Positions 32,828 through 41,700 of a DNA stretch of 48,096 nt are shown piece after piece. Where the stretch lies: the NCBI RefSeq assembly GCF_024692365.1, contig NZ_JAILMR010000001.1:1-48096 (forward strand), in the 5' to 3' direction. The position numbers were made by a program, and so were the translations under genes. Within the stretch, counting starts at the first letter, position 1. Each line of letters opens with the position of its first letter. The notes beneath the pieces were generated by a model, which searched no databases, was not told where the DNA came from, and saw only the letters and a program-made list of their open reading frames with translations. This DNA comes from Ruminococcus sp. (lineage in GTDB: Bacteria; Bacillota; Clostridia; Oscillospirales; Ruminococcaceae).

Positions 32828-35010
32828 TGTATTATTTTTGCAAATGTCATATGCAGTCAAGGAAAGATCAGGAAGTTGATACATATATCAACTTGGATAG
32901 TTCAAAATTTAAAGAGAACGAGACTCCGAATCTAACCAAAGAGATCTTGTTGGCAAGCAGACAGTATAATGATTTTATTACAGCGTATGGCAAAAAACCT
33001 AAAATAGTAAATGCGGAGTATACTGTTTACTCTACCGATGAAGTAATAAGTGAGGACAGTCAACACGAATACCTTGAAAGCCTTATCCAGAATGGGCAGG
33101 CTAAAAAGGTTGCTAGTTCGGAACTCAACATTGACTGCGCAAGAGATAGACTATCGCTGAGAAAGCGCAAGACATTATCGCCATACAAGATAGCTGCCGT
33201 TGCCGGCGGAGCTGTAGTAGTCGGAGCAGTGGCATTCTTAGGTGGCAGAGCTATGGGATATAAGCTGGGTACAGCTCGTGCAGTATCGACAGGCAGCATG
33301 ATCGACGAAGAAACAACCGTTGCCGAGGACGGTATGATAATACCGTCACAAGTCGAACTGAGTGACAGCGTGGAACAGATATCCGTTTTTATAGATAGAT
33401 CATACCTTGCAGTACCGACCGAAGATGTTCAACTAAAAGGCGAGGTAGTTAACGGCAAAGCTAAGATCACACTGCCTGTTTTTGATAAGACAGATTATTT
33501 TAGTCACGTTCCCGGTCACACATGGGGATTCAGTACAGATCCTCATGCAGACAAAATTGAGTATTTCGCCGGACAAACATACAGTTTCTCCAAAGATACA
33601 AAATTATACAGAGTGCTCGTAAAATACGGCGGTGGCAACGGAACTAAGGAAGATCCGTATCTGATTGATTACTACGATCAGTTGGAACTTATGAGCGAAG
33701 ATAATCCAAGTGGATATTTCGTGCAGACAGCTGATATTGAATTTCCGGAGTGGGCTGCACATACTCCGATAGATAGCATAGCAGATCTTAGTTCGGACAA
33801 GATTCATGATCATTTGTCCTATGACGGAAATGGATATAGTATATCCGGATTAAATGCTCCCTTATTCGGCAAGCTTTCCGGAGCTTCAATCGAAAATGTT
33901 ATTATTACTAATTCCAACATTGTCTCCGATGAATACAAAGACTATGGTTTTATCGTGTGTCAAGCATACAATTACGAAATGACCGTAGACAATGATGATT
34001 ATACAACAGATGACGAAGATGATACGAATGATACGATCAGTTATGAAACCGGAGAAACGATCATAAAACATTGTTCTGTATCTCATTCGGCTATTAAGCT
34101 TGAATATCCTGAGCCTGATACCGATGAAGACGCATCTTCATCAGCTCCAAGAATCATTACTGAAAAGGATATTGAAGGAGAAAATGAACCCCAAACAAAG
34201 AAAGCTGAATTTTCGATAGGTGCAATATCCGGAGTTGGCGGAGAAATAGATCAATGTTATGTAAACGATGTTGGCATATATAGCAATCTCGATGAATATT
34301 TCCTCTACGCCGGAGGAATAGCCGGAAATCCTGCCAATGTTTATGATTCATGCGTATATTTATTCTCTGCAAGCGGTAATATCTTTAACGCCGGAGGAAT
34401 AGCCGGAAGCGGTAAAGGCACAAGAATCATCAGCCAGCTCGGTTACGGAGCACCTATATATTATGGCGGTAATATTCAGGGCTGTTTAGCAAGAAACATT
34501 CTGCTCGATGTAGAAAAAGCTGCCGGCGGAATTGTTGGCTCGGGTGGCAGCAACGCTAAAACAGGCTCTGTAATATCTAATTGCTACGCGAATGAACTGG
34601 ATCTTAAAGCCGGAGTACACGATGATGATAAAACAAAAATCATAAAAAAAGGCATAATCGGCGGTATAATCGGTTCTGACGATGGTATGCACGCTCACCA
34701 CATAATGAATACCGTATCCCCGATAGCACTGAAAGTTATAGGACAAAAAACTCAGTCATCTTACGATGATTCAGTCAGAACTGCTCCCGAAGATGCTTTT
34801 TATCAGTACGGCATACTTAATGTTATAAACCCTAGTTCGACTAATCCGGATGATCCAGGAGTTATGTTTACCGGCAGTTTCTTGTTTGGCGAAGAAAATC
34901 TGTTTGGTTCTGATCTAGGCGGTCTGCCATATCCCAAACAACTAACCGATCTCATAGAAAAAGCGATAGATAAATCTAATACTGATACGGAGGGAAATAT
35001 CGATGAATGA
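32827..35010 (+). CDS. GLUG-repeat surface protein
   Basis: 727 residues. A short cytoplasmic start contains the 18-bp repeat in frame (17-22, VDTYIN). A membrane helix lies at about 122-142 (IAAVAGGAVVVGAVAFLGG). A large outside part follows, with several glycine-rich GLUG-type units (AGGIAGNPANVYDSCV, AGGIVGSGGSNAKTG, and others) that build a beta-solenoid. There is no LPxTG anchor, so the N-terminal helix must hold it. In a transfer operon it is a likely adhesin for mating pairs. Its stop lies inside the next gene. Confidence 0.65.
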   Translation: MYYFCKCHMQSRKDQEVDTYINLDSSKFKENETPNLTKEILLASRQYNDFITAYGKKPKIVNAEYTVYSTDEVISEDSQHEYLESLIQNGQAKKVASSELNIDCARDRLSLRKRKTLSPYKIAAVAGGAVVVGAVAFLGGRAMGYKLGTARAVSTGSMIDEETTVAEDGMIIPSQVELSDSVEQISVFIDRSYLAVPTEDVQLKGEVVNGKAKITLPVFDKTDYFSHVPGHTWGFSTDPHADKIEYFAGQTYSFSKDTKLYRVLVKYGGGNGTKEDPYLIDYYDQLELMSEDNPSGYFVQTADIEFPEWAAHTPIDSIADLSSDKIHDHLSYDGNGYSISGLNAPLFGKLSGASIENVIITNSNIVSDEYKDYGFIVCQAYNYEMTVDNDDYTTDDEDDTNDTISYETGETIIKHCSVSHSAIKLEYPEPDTDEDASSSAPRIITEKDIEGENEPQTKKAEFSIGAISGVGGEIDQCYVNDVGIYSNLDEYFLYAGGIAGNPANVYDSCVYLFSASGNIFNAGGIAGSGKGTRIISQLGYGAPIYYGGNIQGCLARNILLDVEKAAGGIVGSGGSNAKTGSVISNCYANELDLKAGVHDDDKTKIIKKGIIGGIIGSDDGMHAHHIMNTVSPIALKVIGQKTQSSYDDSVRTAPEDAFYQYGILNVINPSSTNPDDPGVMFTGSFLFGEENLFGSDLGGLPYPKQLTDLIEKAIDKSNTDTEGNIDE
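32875..32892 (+). repeat. 18-bp polar repeat, copy 10 (CATA)
   Basis: In frame near the start of the GLUG surface protein (residues 17-22). Confidence 0.9.
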
Positions 35011-35407
35011 TAATACTGTAAAGAAAGAAAAGGTCTATACTCTGAAAAATGTCAAGGCAGAGATGGAGAAAATCAAAAAATCCCGCGATAAGAAAAAAGA
35101 AAAAGTCAAGGAGCTTAATGCGGAGATAAAAGCTGATAGCGCCAAACTCAAAGAACTGGAAGGAATCTATCAGAAGCTGTATAATGACAGCTTGCAGAGA
35201 CAGGTAGCTGACGTATGGTTCAAAGAACAGAAGCTATCTTCCGACCAGATTGCAAAGTTCATCGAGCTTAGTAAGGTGCTTGGTGATAAGATCGACGGCT
35301 TAGAAGTAGACGAGATAGTAGAAGCAATAAGCCTGATAGAGCCAAAGAAGGAAAACAACTCTGAAGAAAAAGTTGATACATATATCAACAATGACAGAGG
35401 TGAATAA
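35003..35407 (+). CDS. DUF4315-like coiled-coil protein
   Basis: 134 residues. The first ~65 are a lysine/glutamate coiled coil (EKIKKSRDKKKEKVKELNAE), recalling DUF4315 proteins of the same operons. A helical segment follows, and then an acidic tail that ends with the 18-bp repeat in frame (124-129, VDTYIN), five codons before the stop. The ATG overlaps the end of the surface protein gene by 8 bases. Function unknown. Confidence 0.6.
   Translation: MNDNTVKKEKVYTLKNVKAEMEKIKKSRDKKKEKVKELNAEIKADSAKLKELEGIYQKLYNDSLQRQVADVWFKEQKLSSDQIAKFIELSKVLGDKIDGLEVDEIVEAISLIEPKKENNSEEKVDTYINNDRGE
35372..35389 (+). repeat. 18-bp polar repeat, copy 11 (CATA)
   Basis: In frame at the very end of the DUF4315-like protein (residues 124-129). 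Confidence 0.9.
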
Positions 35408-36000
35408 TGAAAAAGAAGCGTATAGAATTAGCACATCCGCTTACTGATTCTGATATTGCAGCACTTAGATCGTATTCGTTAGGATTTCGTATCCAAAAGC
35501 TGCGATTATGTGCAGATATGAAGCAATCAGAGTTTGCTAGTTTGTTCGGTGTCAGTCAGACAGCCGTTGTGGCTTGGGAAAACGACGAACACATACCTAG
35601 AAGTCGTGTACTTAACGATATGCAGATGATTTTTGGGCTACCGATAGATTTCTTCCTCGATGCGGAGATCGAGCGAGTTAAGCTGCGCAAAAAGAGACCT
35701 CAAAGGGAAGCGTACATGAGTAAGATCGAACAAATCGAATATGGACTTCTTAAAGGTATAATCGATCGTGTATATTTGCCCGGTGCGGAAATGCTTTCTT
35801 CATACACACTTGCAGCCCAATACGAGACAAGTCATACAACAGTAAGTAATGCGTTTGTTAACCTTCTTGATTCAGGAATACTGAAAGTTCGTCGCGGGAA
35901 AACCTATATTATAAGCGATGATGCTGTGGAACTTGCTGAGAAACAGATTGAAAAATTCCGGAATAAAGCTATTCCGGATGAAATGAAAGAGGAGCAATGA
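35407..36000 (+). CDS. XRE-GntR double DNA-binding regulator
   Basis: 197 residues with two DNA-binding domains. Residues ~28-80 form a Cro/C1-type HTH (MKQSEFASLFGVSQTAVVAWENDE). Residues ~108-170 look like a GntR-type winged helix (GAEMLSSYTLAAQYETSHTTVSNAFVNLLDSGILKVRRGKTYII). There is no ligand domain. The order and lack of a sensor are unusual. It lies in the middle of the transfer operon, with its ATG overlapping the preceding stop, so it may regulate the operon from within. Confidence 0.75.
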   Translation: MKKKRIELAHPLTDSDIAALRSYSLGFRIQKLRLCADMKQSEFASLFGVSQTAVVAWENDEHIPRSRVLNDMQMIFGLPIDFFLDAEIERVKLRKKRPQREAYMSKIEQIEYGLLKGIIDRVYLPGAEMLSSYTLAAQYETSHTTVSNAFVNLLDSGILKVRRGKTYIISDDAVELAEKQIEKFRNKAIPDEMKEEQ

Positions 36001-36003
36001 CGA

Positions 36004-36363
36004 ATGAAAATTGATCCTGAAATTCTTACAGTCAAAGAAAACAATACTTTTAAGATTTTAATGTATGGATTTACCATCAACAAAGAAGAGATACCTCTTT
36101 TGTGTGATATCGTAAGTGTTGAACCACGCATACTGGGAGATAAAGAGAAACAATTTGTTTTACTCTTTAGATTTAAAAACCCAGTAAGAACCGATCTATA
36201 TGTACACCACACTGTGAATTATGTATTTGACGATGACAGAGAGACTTTTATTAAGGCATACAACTACATAAAAGAGCTATTTGCCATGGAACATATCTTA
36301 CTCGATTTTTATTGCATTAACAAATTTAATCCTTTTTATGAGATCGGGTTTTTTTATGACTGA
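36004..36363 (+). CDS. Hypothetical 119-residue protein
   Basis: Mixed strand and helix with many aromatic residues (DLYVHHTVNYVFDDDRETF, ending NPFYEIGFFYD). No membrane segment and no known motif. It begins 3 bases after the XRE-GntR stop, with GAGGAGCAATG upstream, so it is co-translated. The family is not recognised. Confidence 0.6.
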   Translation: MKIDPEILTVKENNTFKILMYGFTINKEEIPLLCDIVSVEPRILGDKEKQFVLLFRFKNPVRTDLYVHHTVNYVFDDDRETFIKAYNYIKELFAMEHILLDFYCINKFNPFYEIGFFYD

Positions 36364-36391
36364 TAAAGATAATCGAAAGGAGTAATAACAA

Positions 36392-38719
36392 ATGAAATTG
36401 GTAATAGCAGAAAAGCCCTCAGTTATGGCTACGATCAGTCAGGTTATCGGTGCGAACAGTAAAAATAGTGGCTATAATGAGGGTAACGGTTACATAGTAT
36501 CAAGCTGCTTCGGTCATCTGGTGGCACTCAAGGACCCGGGTGAATATAAAGAAGAATGGGGAACACCATGGAGCTTTTCACAGCTGCCGATGTTCCCGGA
36601 AAAATGGATGTTCAAGCTTGGCAAAGGGTGCAGCGAACGTTTTCACTTGCTTAAAAAGCTTATGAATGATGAGCGTGTTGACGAGATCGTGTGTGCGACC
36701 GATGCAGGACGTGAGGGAGAATGTATTTTCCGGTACGTCTATAACCTGACAGGCTGCCGAAAGCCTGTTTCAAGGCTGTGGGTTTCCTCGATGGAAGAAG
36801 CAGCTATTAAAAAGGGATTTGACGATCTAAGACCTGACAAAGATTACAACGATCTGTTCAGCGCAGGATTTTGCAGAGCAAAAGCAGACTGGTTGGTAGG
36901 TATGAATGCTTCAAGGCTGTTTTCTGTGAGATATAGTGCAGGATTGAGCGTTGGCAGAGTTCAAACGCCCACACTTGCGCTTATAGTGCAGCGCGATTAC
37001 GATATAAAGCATTTTGTGAAGCAAAAGTACTTTAAGATCGTACTGGACTGCGGAACTTTCAAAGCAAGCAGTGAAAATATAGCAGAGGAAAGCTATGCAG
37101 ATCAGCTGCTTGCCAAAGTAAACGGCAAAACAGCGGTAGTCAAGGAGTGTAAAAAGGAAGTCAAGACAGCCAATCCACCAAAGCTGTACGATCTGACCAC
37201 ACTTCAGAGAGAAGCTAACCGTCAGTTCGGATATACAGCTCAGAAAACACTTGATTTCCTGCAATCGCTGTATGAAAAAGGTCTTGCGACTTATCCGAGA
37301 ACTGACAGCCAGTATCTGACAGATGATATGGAGCAGACTGCACTGGAAACGATAGACATAGTGTATAAGGTTTTCTCCGGATTCAAAGCAGGAGAGATCA
37401 CACACGATGTTAAGCGCTGCATTAATAATAAGAAAGTCAGCGATCACCATGCCGTGATCCCGACTAAGAAGATCGAGAACTATGATCTGAATGAGCTGTC
37501 GGAGGGAGAACAGAATATATTAAAGCTTATCTCGGCAAAGCTTATTACTGCAACAGCTTCACCGCATAAGTATGAAGCTGTCTCTGTAACAGTGAGCTGT
37601 GAGGGCGAGAACTTCTATTCCAGTGGCAAAACAATCATCGAAAAGGGTTGGAAAGCCATTGATGATAAGGTAAAGGCTGCACTGAAAAATAAAAATACGG
37701 ATAAGACCGATAACGAAGAAAAAGCCCTGCCCGATATTACCGAAGGTCAGAGCTTTAACAATGTTCAGGCAGAGAAAACGGAGCACTGGACAAGCCCACC
37801 TAAGCCGTATACAGAAGATACGCTGCTTGGTGCTATGGAACGTGCCGGCATGGATAATTACGATGATGATACAGAAGAAAAGAAAGGTCTTGGAACACCG
37901 GCAACAAGAGCTGCTATTATTGAGATACTCGTCAAAAGGTGCTATGTTGAGCGTAAAAACAAGGCTCTGACCGCAACTGACAGAGGTGTAACTCTGATAG
38001 AGGTTCTCCCGGAGGAAGTGAAGTCACCGAAACTGACTGCCGACTGGGAAATGCTTTTACAGAAAATCGAGCGTGGTCAGTATTCGGCAAATGACTTCAT
38101 GGACGGTATATCAGAGTTTATCAGAAAGCTGATAGCTGAGTATAGTTCAAAGGCACAGAATGAAGCTCTGACCAAGAAATACGCTGTGGTTGGCAAATGC
38201 CCGAAGTGTGGCAGCAATGTCATAGCATTACCAAAGGCTTATGTGTGCGAAAAGGGAAAAGAGAAGTGTGGCTTCGGGCTTGCAAAGGTCATCTGCGAGA
38301 AAACAATTTCAGAAGCACAGGTCAAGAAGCTGCTTGAAAAAGGCACGACCGATATGATCGATGGCTTTGTCAGCAAGAAAACAGAGAAAAAGTTCTCGGC
38401 AAGTCTTGTATTGAATGATGATAAGACCGTAGGATTCAAGCTGCCGGATTACGGTAGTAACGAGCCTGTCGGAAAGTGTCCGAAGTGCGGTGCAGAAGTA
38501 GTTAGGGGCAAGTTCGGATTTTATTGTAAAGGCAACTGCGGAATGTTTCTTGGAAAGGTATTCGGAAAAGTTCTTTCCGAAACACAGATCAGATCATTGC
38601 TTGGAGGTAAATCAATTATCCTGATAACGAAGGGCAGGAGGACAATGGTTCTACCTCAATACGTAGAAAATGAGTTCAATGGAAAGAAAAACTTCCAGTG
38701 GAAAACACAGGAAGTTTGA
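36392..38719 (+). CDS. topB: Topoisomerase III (type IA)
   Basis: 775 residues. The N-terminal toprim domain starts KLVIAEKPSVMATI and carries CATDAGREGE. The catalytic tyrosine is Y301 in TYPRTDSQ. The middle has VGRVQTPTLALI and the end of the core LGTPATRAAIIE. Two zinc-ribbon units follow (CPKCGSNVIALPK, CPKCGAEVVRGKFGFYCKGNCG). Plasmid-borne TopB of this length is common in Firmicutes transfer modules and resolves linked DNA during transfer or replication. GAAAGGAG precedes ATG 36392. Confidence 0.92.
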   Translation: MKLVIAEKPSVMATISQVIGANSKNSGYNEGNGYIVSSCFGHLVALKDPGEYKEEWGTPWSFSQLPMFPEKWMFKLGKGCSERFHLLKKLMNDERVDEIVCATDAGREGECIFRYVYNLTGCRKPVSRLWVSSMEEAAIKKGFDDLRPDKDYNDLFSAGFCRAKADWLVGMNASRLFSVRYSAGLSVGRVQTPTLALIVQRDYDIKHFVKQKYFKIVLDCGTFKASSENIAEESYADQLLAKVNGKTAVVKECKKEVKTANPPKLYDLTTLQREANRQFGYTAQKTLDFLQSLYEKGLATYPRTDSQYLTDDMEQTALETIDIVYKVFSGFKAGEITHDVKRCINNKKVSDHHAVIPTKKIENYDLNELSEGEQNILKLISAKLITATASPHKYEAVSVTVSCEGENFYSSGKTIIEKGWKAIDDKVKAALKNKNTDKTDNEEKALPDITEGQSFNNVQAEKTEHWTSPPKPYTEDTLLGAMERAGMDNYDDDTEEKKGLGTPATRAAIIEILVKRCYVERKNKALTATDRGVTLIEVLPEEVKSPKLTADWEMLLQKIERGQYSANDFMDGISEFIRKLIAEYSSKAQNEALTKKYAVVGKCPKCGSNVIALPKAYVCEKGKEKCGFGLAKVICEKTISEAQVKKLLEKGTTDMIDGFVSKKTEKKFSASLVLNDDKTVGFKLPDYGSNEPVGKCPKCGAEVVRGKFGFYCKGNCGMFLGKVFGKVLSETQIRSLLGGKSIILITKGRRTMVLPQYVENEFNGKKNFQWKTQEV

Positions 38720-38727
38720 AAAAACAC

Positions 38728-38756
38728 TTGACAAGCGAGACAATTTGACTTATAAT
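38728..38756 (+). promoter_or_regulatory. Perfect promoter of the methylase-helicase gene
   Basis: TTGACA 38728-38733, 17 bases, TATAAT 38751-38756, 23 bases before the start at 38780. Confidence 0.88.
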
Positions 38757-38779
38757 GTAAAATAGGGAGATATATACGT

Positions 38780-41700
38780 ATGAACAGAAATAAGATAACA
38801 CCTGTACGTAATTTAAGCGCTGCCAGCGAGAAAAAGTTAGAGTCGATGGCTGCGAATGTATTTATATACGAAGAATTCTTGCGTTTTCAAGGCAGAGTAT
38901 TCAAGCAGCCTGTTAGCGTAGGTCTTGAGTTCTACACTCAGCGTCCTAACGCAAGGTTCATCGGAACAGAAAATCAGTGGAGAAATGCTAAATACACAAT
39001 AGCACTTGGTTCATCGGCAATACGCTTCATTGATGACAACGGCGGTCAGCATGACTATTATGACCTGTCTCAGACAAACCAAAAGAGACCGCCTAAGCTC
39101 TGGACAATGAACAAGAAATACTCGGATCTCGTGAGAAACGAATTGGGGCTGCCGAAAGACGGAAACCTGATCACACAGCTTGTGAATCGATATATGCCGG
39201 ATAGCAGGATAAGTGACTGCATGAGAGCTATGGAGATACCAATTGCGGAACGAGCAGAATTCGGCAAAGCATTGAAAATGGCAACAAGCTCTATTATCGC
39301 AGGAAGATTTGAGATAGGCGGTAATAAGATATCGCTGCGTAACAGCGTAGAGGTATTCAAGTCACTCGAAACCAATAAAGCAAGGCTTACGTTTCTGACA
39401 GCTGCAACGTTAGCAGCAAGACAAGCTCTGATGAACGTCGAAACGATAATCCGAAACAACAGTATACAAGAAAGGAATGAGCGAAATGATGGATTACGAG
39501 AAATGGCAGACACTGACAGAAGAAGAACAGCAGAACGTTCCGGACGAAGAACTGCCGGCAATTCCGTCGGAAATGCTGCGCAACGATATAGTAGAAGCAG
39601 TAATGATTCGGAAGAACGGGGAACCGATGTGGCAGCTGACACAGGTAGTAGACGGACAGGAGAACAAGGTGCTGCTGCCGGAGTACAAGTCAGAGGAACT
39701 GGAAGGAGAGACGATCTGGTACAAGCTCAATCCTCACAACGGAACGTACAGCATGAACCTGTCGGAAACAGAGCAGACAACGGAGGAAGAACCGATAGGA
39801 ACATACGGAATGAAGTGGATGAGGTGGATGGAAGAAAATTATCCGGAGAGAGTAACGGAAATGAAGTTCTATCACAGATACCTGACAACCGCCAGAGCAG
39901 TGGACAGCAGAGCTTGGGAGCACAGGGAAGTGCTGAACAGGCAGTACGAGAAGGAGAATCCACGTCCGGAGGACTTCGAGGAAGTGCTGACGTGGGAGCA
40001 GACCAGAGCCTTCGTCGTAGACAGCACAGTAATGAGAGAAACAGTTCTGATACCGGTGACGAGACCGTAAACAACATCAACCCGTCAACCAATTCGGCTG
40101 GCGGGTTTGTTGATGAACGTGAGCTGATAGGCTTCGACACACTTACACGTAATGGCAGCGTAATATACTGGAACTATTATAATGAGGACGGAGCTGACGG
40201 TAATGGACAGATGGTTGAGCTGACCATGACCGAGTATGATATTCAGGAAGCAGCCAAAGCTATGGAAGCTGCCGGGGGCAGGACTGAAAGCGGATATCAG
40301 GCATTTATAGAGTATATAGAGTATAACTGTCCTCAGACTACTGCTGATAGAGGAACAGACGATTTTGAAGCTGCAAAAAATACACTTATTAGCGGTAATT
40401 ATACACTTAAAGTCGATTCAGGCTCACCCGCAGAACGTATCCAGCAGCTCGTAGACTTTATAGAACCACCTGCCTATGGGGTCGCAGAAGCTATAAACAT
40501 AATTAACGACTTCTGTGTCGAAGAATATAATGCGGAAGCTGATTCAAGCGATATTTCTAAGATCGCACTTGCATATACAACAACTGAAGATGGAGAGCAT
40601 GAAATAAATGTATACGCTAACCTTGAATCATTTACTATTGAATATCAGTTAGACAAAAAAGCTTACAGAGTCGAAAAATATTCTGACATTAATGATATGG
40701 TCGAAAACGGTCTGACTGGACTAAATTTCGATGAAATGGTTGCATTGTCAGAAGATGAGCAATCTTTTTTGCTTTCGGATATTACTCAGAGTATATGCAA
40801 ATGGGGTTCAGGATATCGAGATTTTGAAGATATGGGAAATATCTTTTTTGAAAATGGATATACAGAAAAGAATGTACCTAACGATCGTTATTCATATTTT
40901 AACAGTGTTAGCGAGAAAGATCTTTATGATTTCGCAAAACGTATGCATAACGGCGAAAATATCCGTGCAGAACTCGGGAAAAGCCTTTCTGGTAATATAG
41001 AAAAAGTTCCTTTTTTAGATAATCATTCATTTAATGTTAAGTTCACTGAGAACTCAGTCATTGCATATTATGAAGATGTAGAGCGTGAAATTAGTTACGC
41101 TGAACTTGGGGAGACGTACATAAATCTAAGTAAAGAAAATTATGTCAGCAGAAAGCACAATACAGCACGCCTGAATTTAAAAGACTTTCTCCCCACAACG
41201 TATGATCAAGCCGAAGAGCTGATAGCTGCATTTGATAGCAATATCATGAATGGCTGGAAATACGATAAAGTAAAGACAAATCGAATCAAAAAGGCTCTTT
41301 ACAACATTTTGAAAGATGAAGCCAAAACCGAAGATGCATTTTCTCGTATTGCTTTTCTGAAATATAATGTCAGACTTGATTCAGAAAAAGATATTGTGAG
41401 TGCGGAACAGTCATTTTCAGAGCAAATACGCAATTCGACCAGTGGACTTATAGGTGAGTATAACAGCATTAAAGTATGCGATACACCTCAGATATTGGTT
41501 GATGTGGGCTGCTCCAAGTTGCCTATGCTATTCACACAAAGACATTTGCGTGATGCGTTGCATGAGAAAGACCTCAATAATTCACACTATCATGGCTTAA
41601 CAGCAGAGCAGTTAGAAAAAATACCACAAAACTTATCTGATCCAGCTATCATTTTGGACTCATACTCTCCCCATAGATCAAATAACGATACTATAGTAGT

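Noticed and set aside
38780..39480. The minus-strand 190-residue frame at 39070-39642
   Set aside because: It is a shadow of the methylase-helicase N-terminal domain, which is recognisable on the plus strand.
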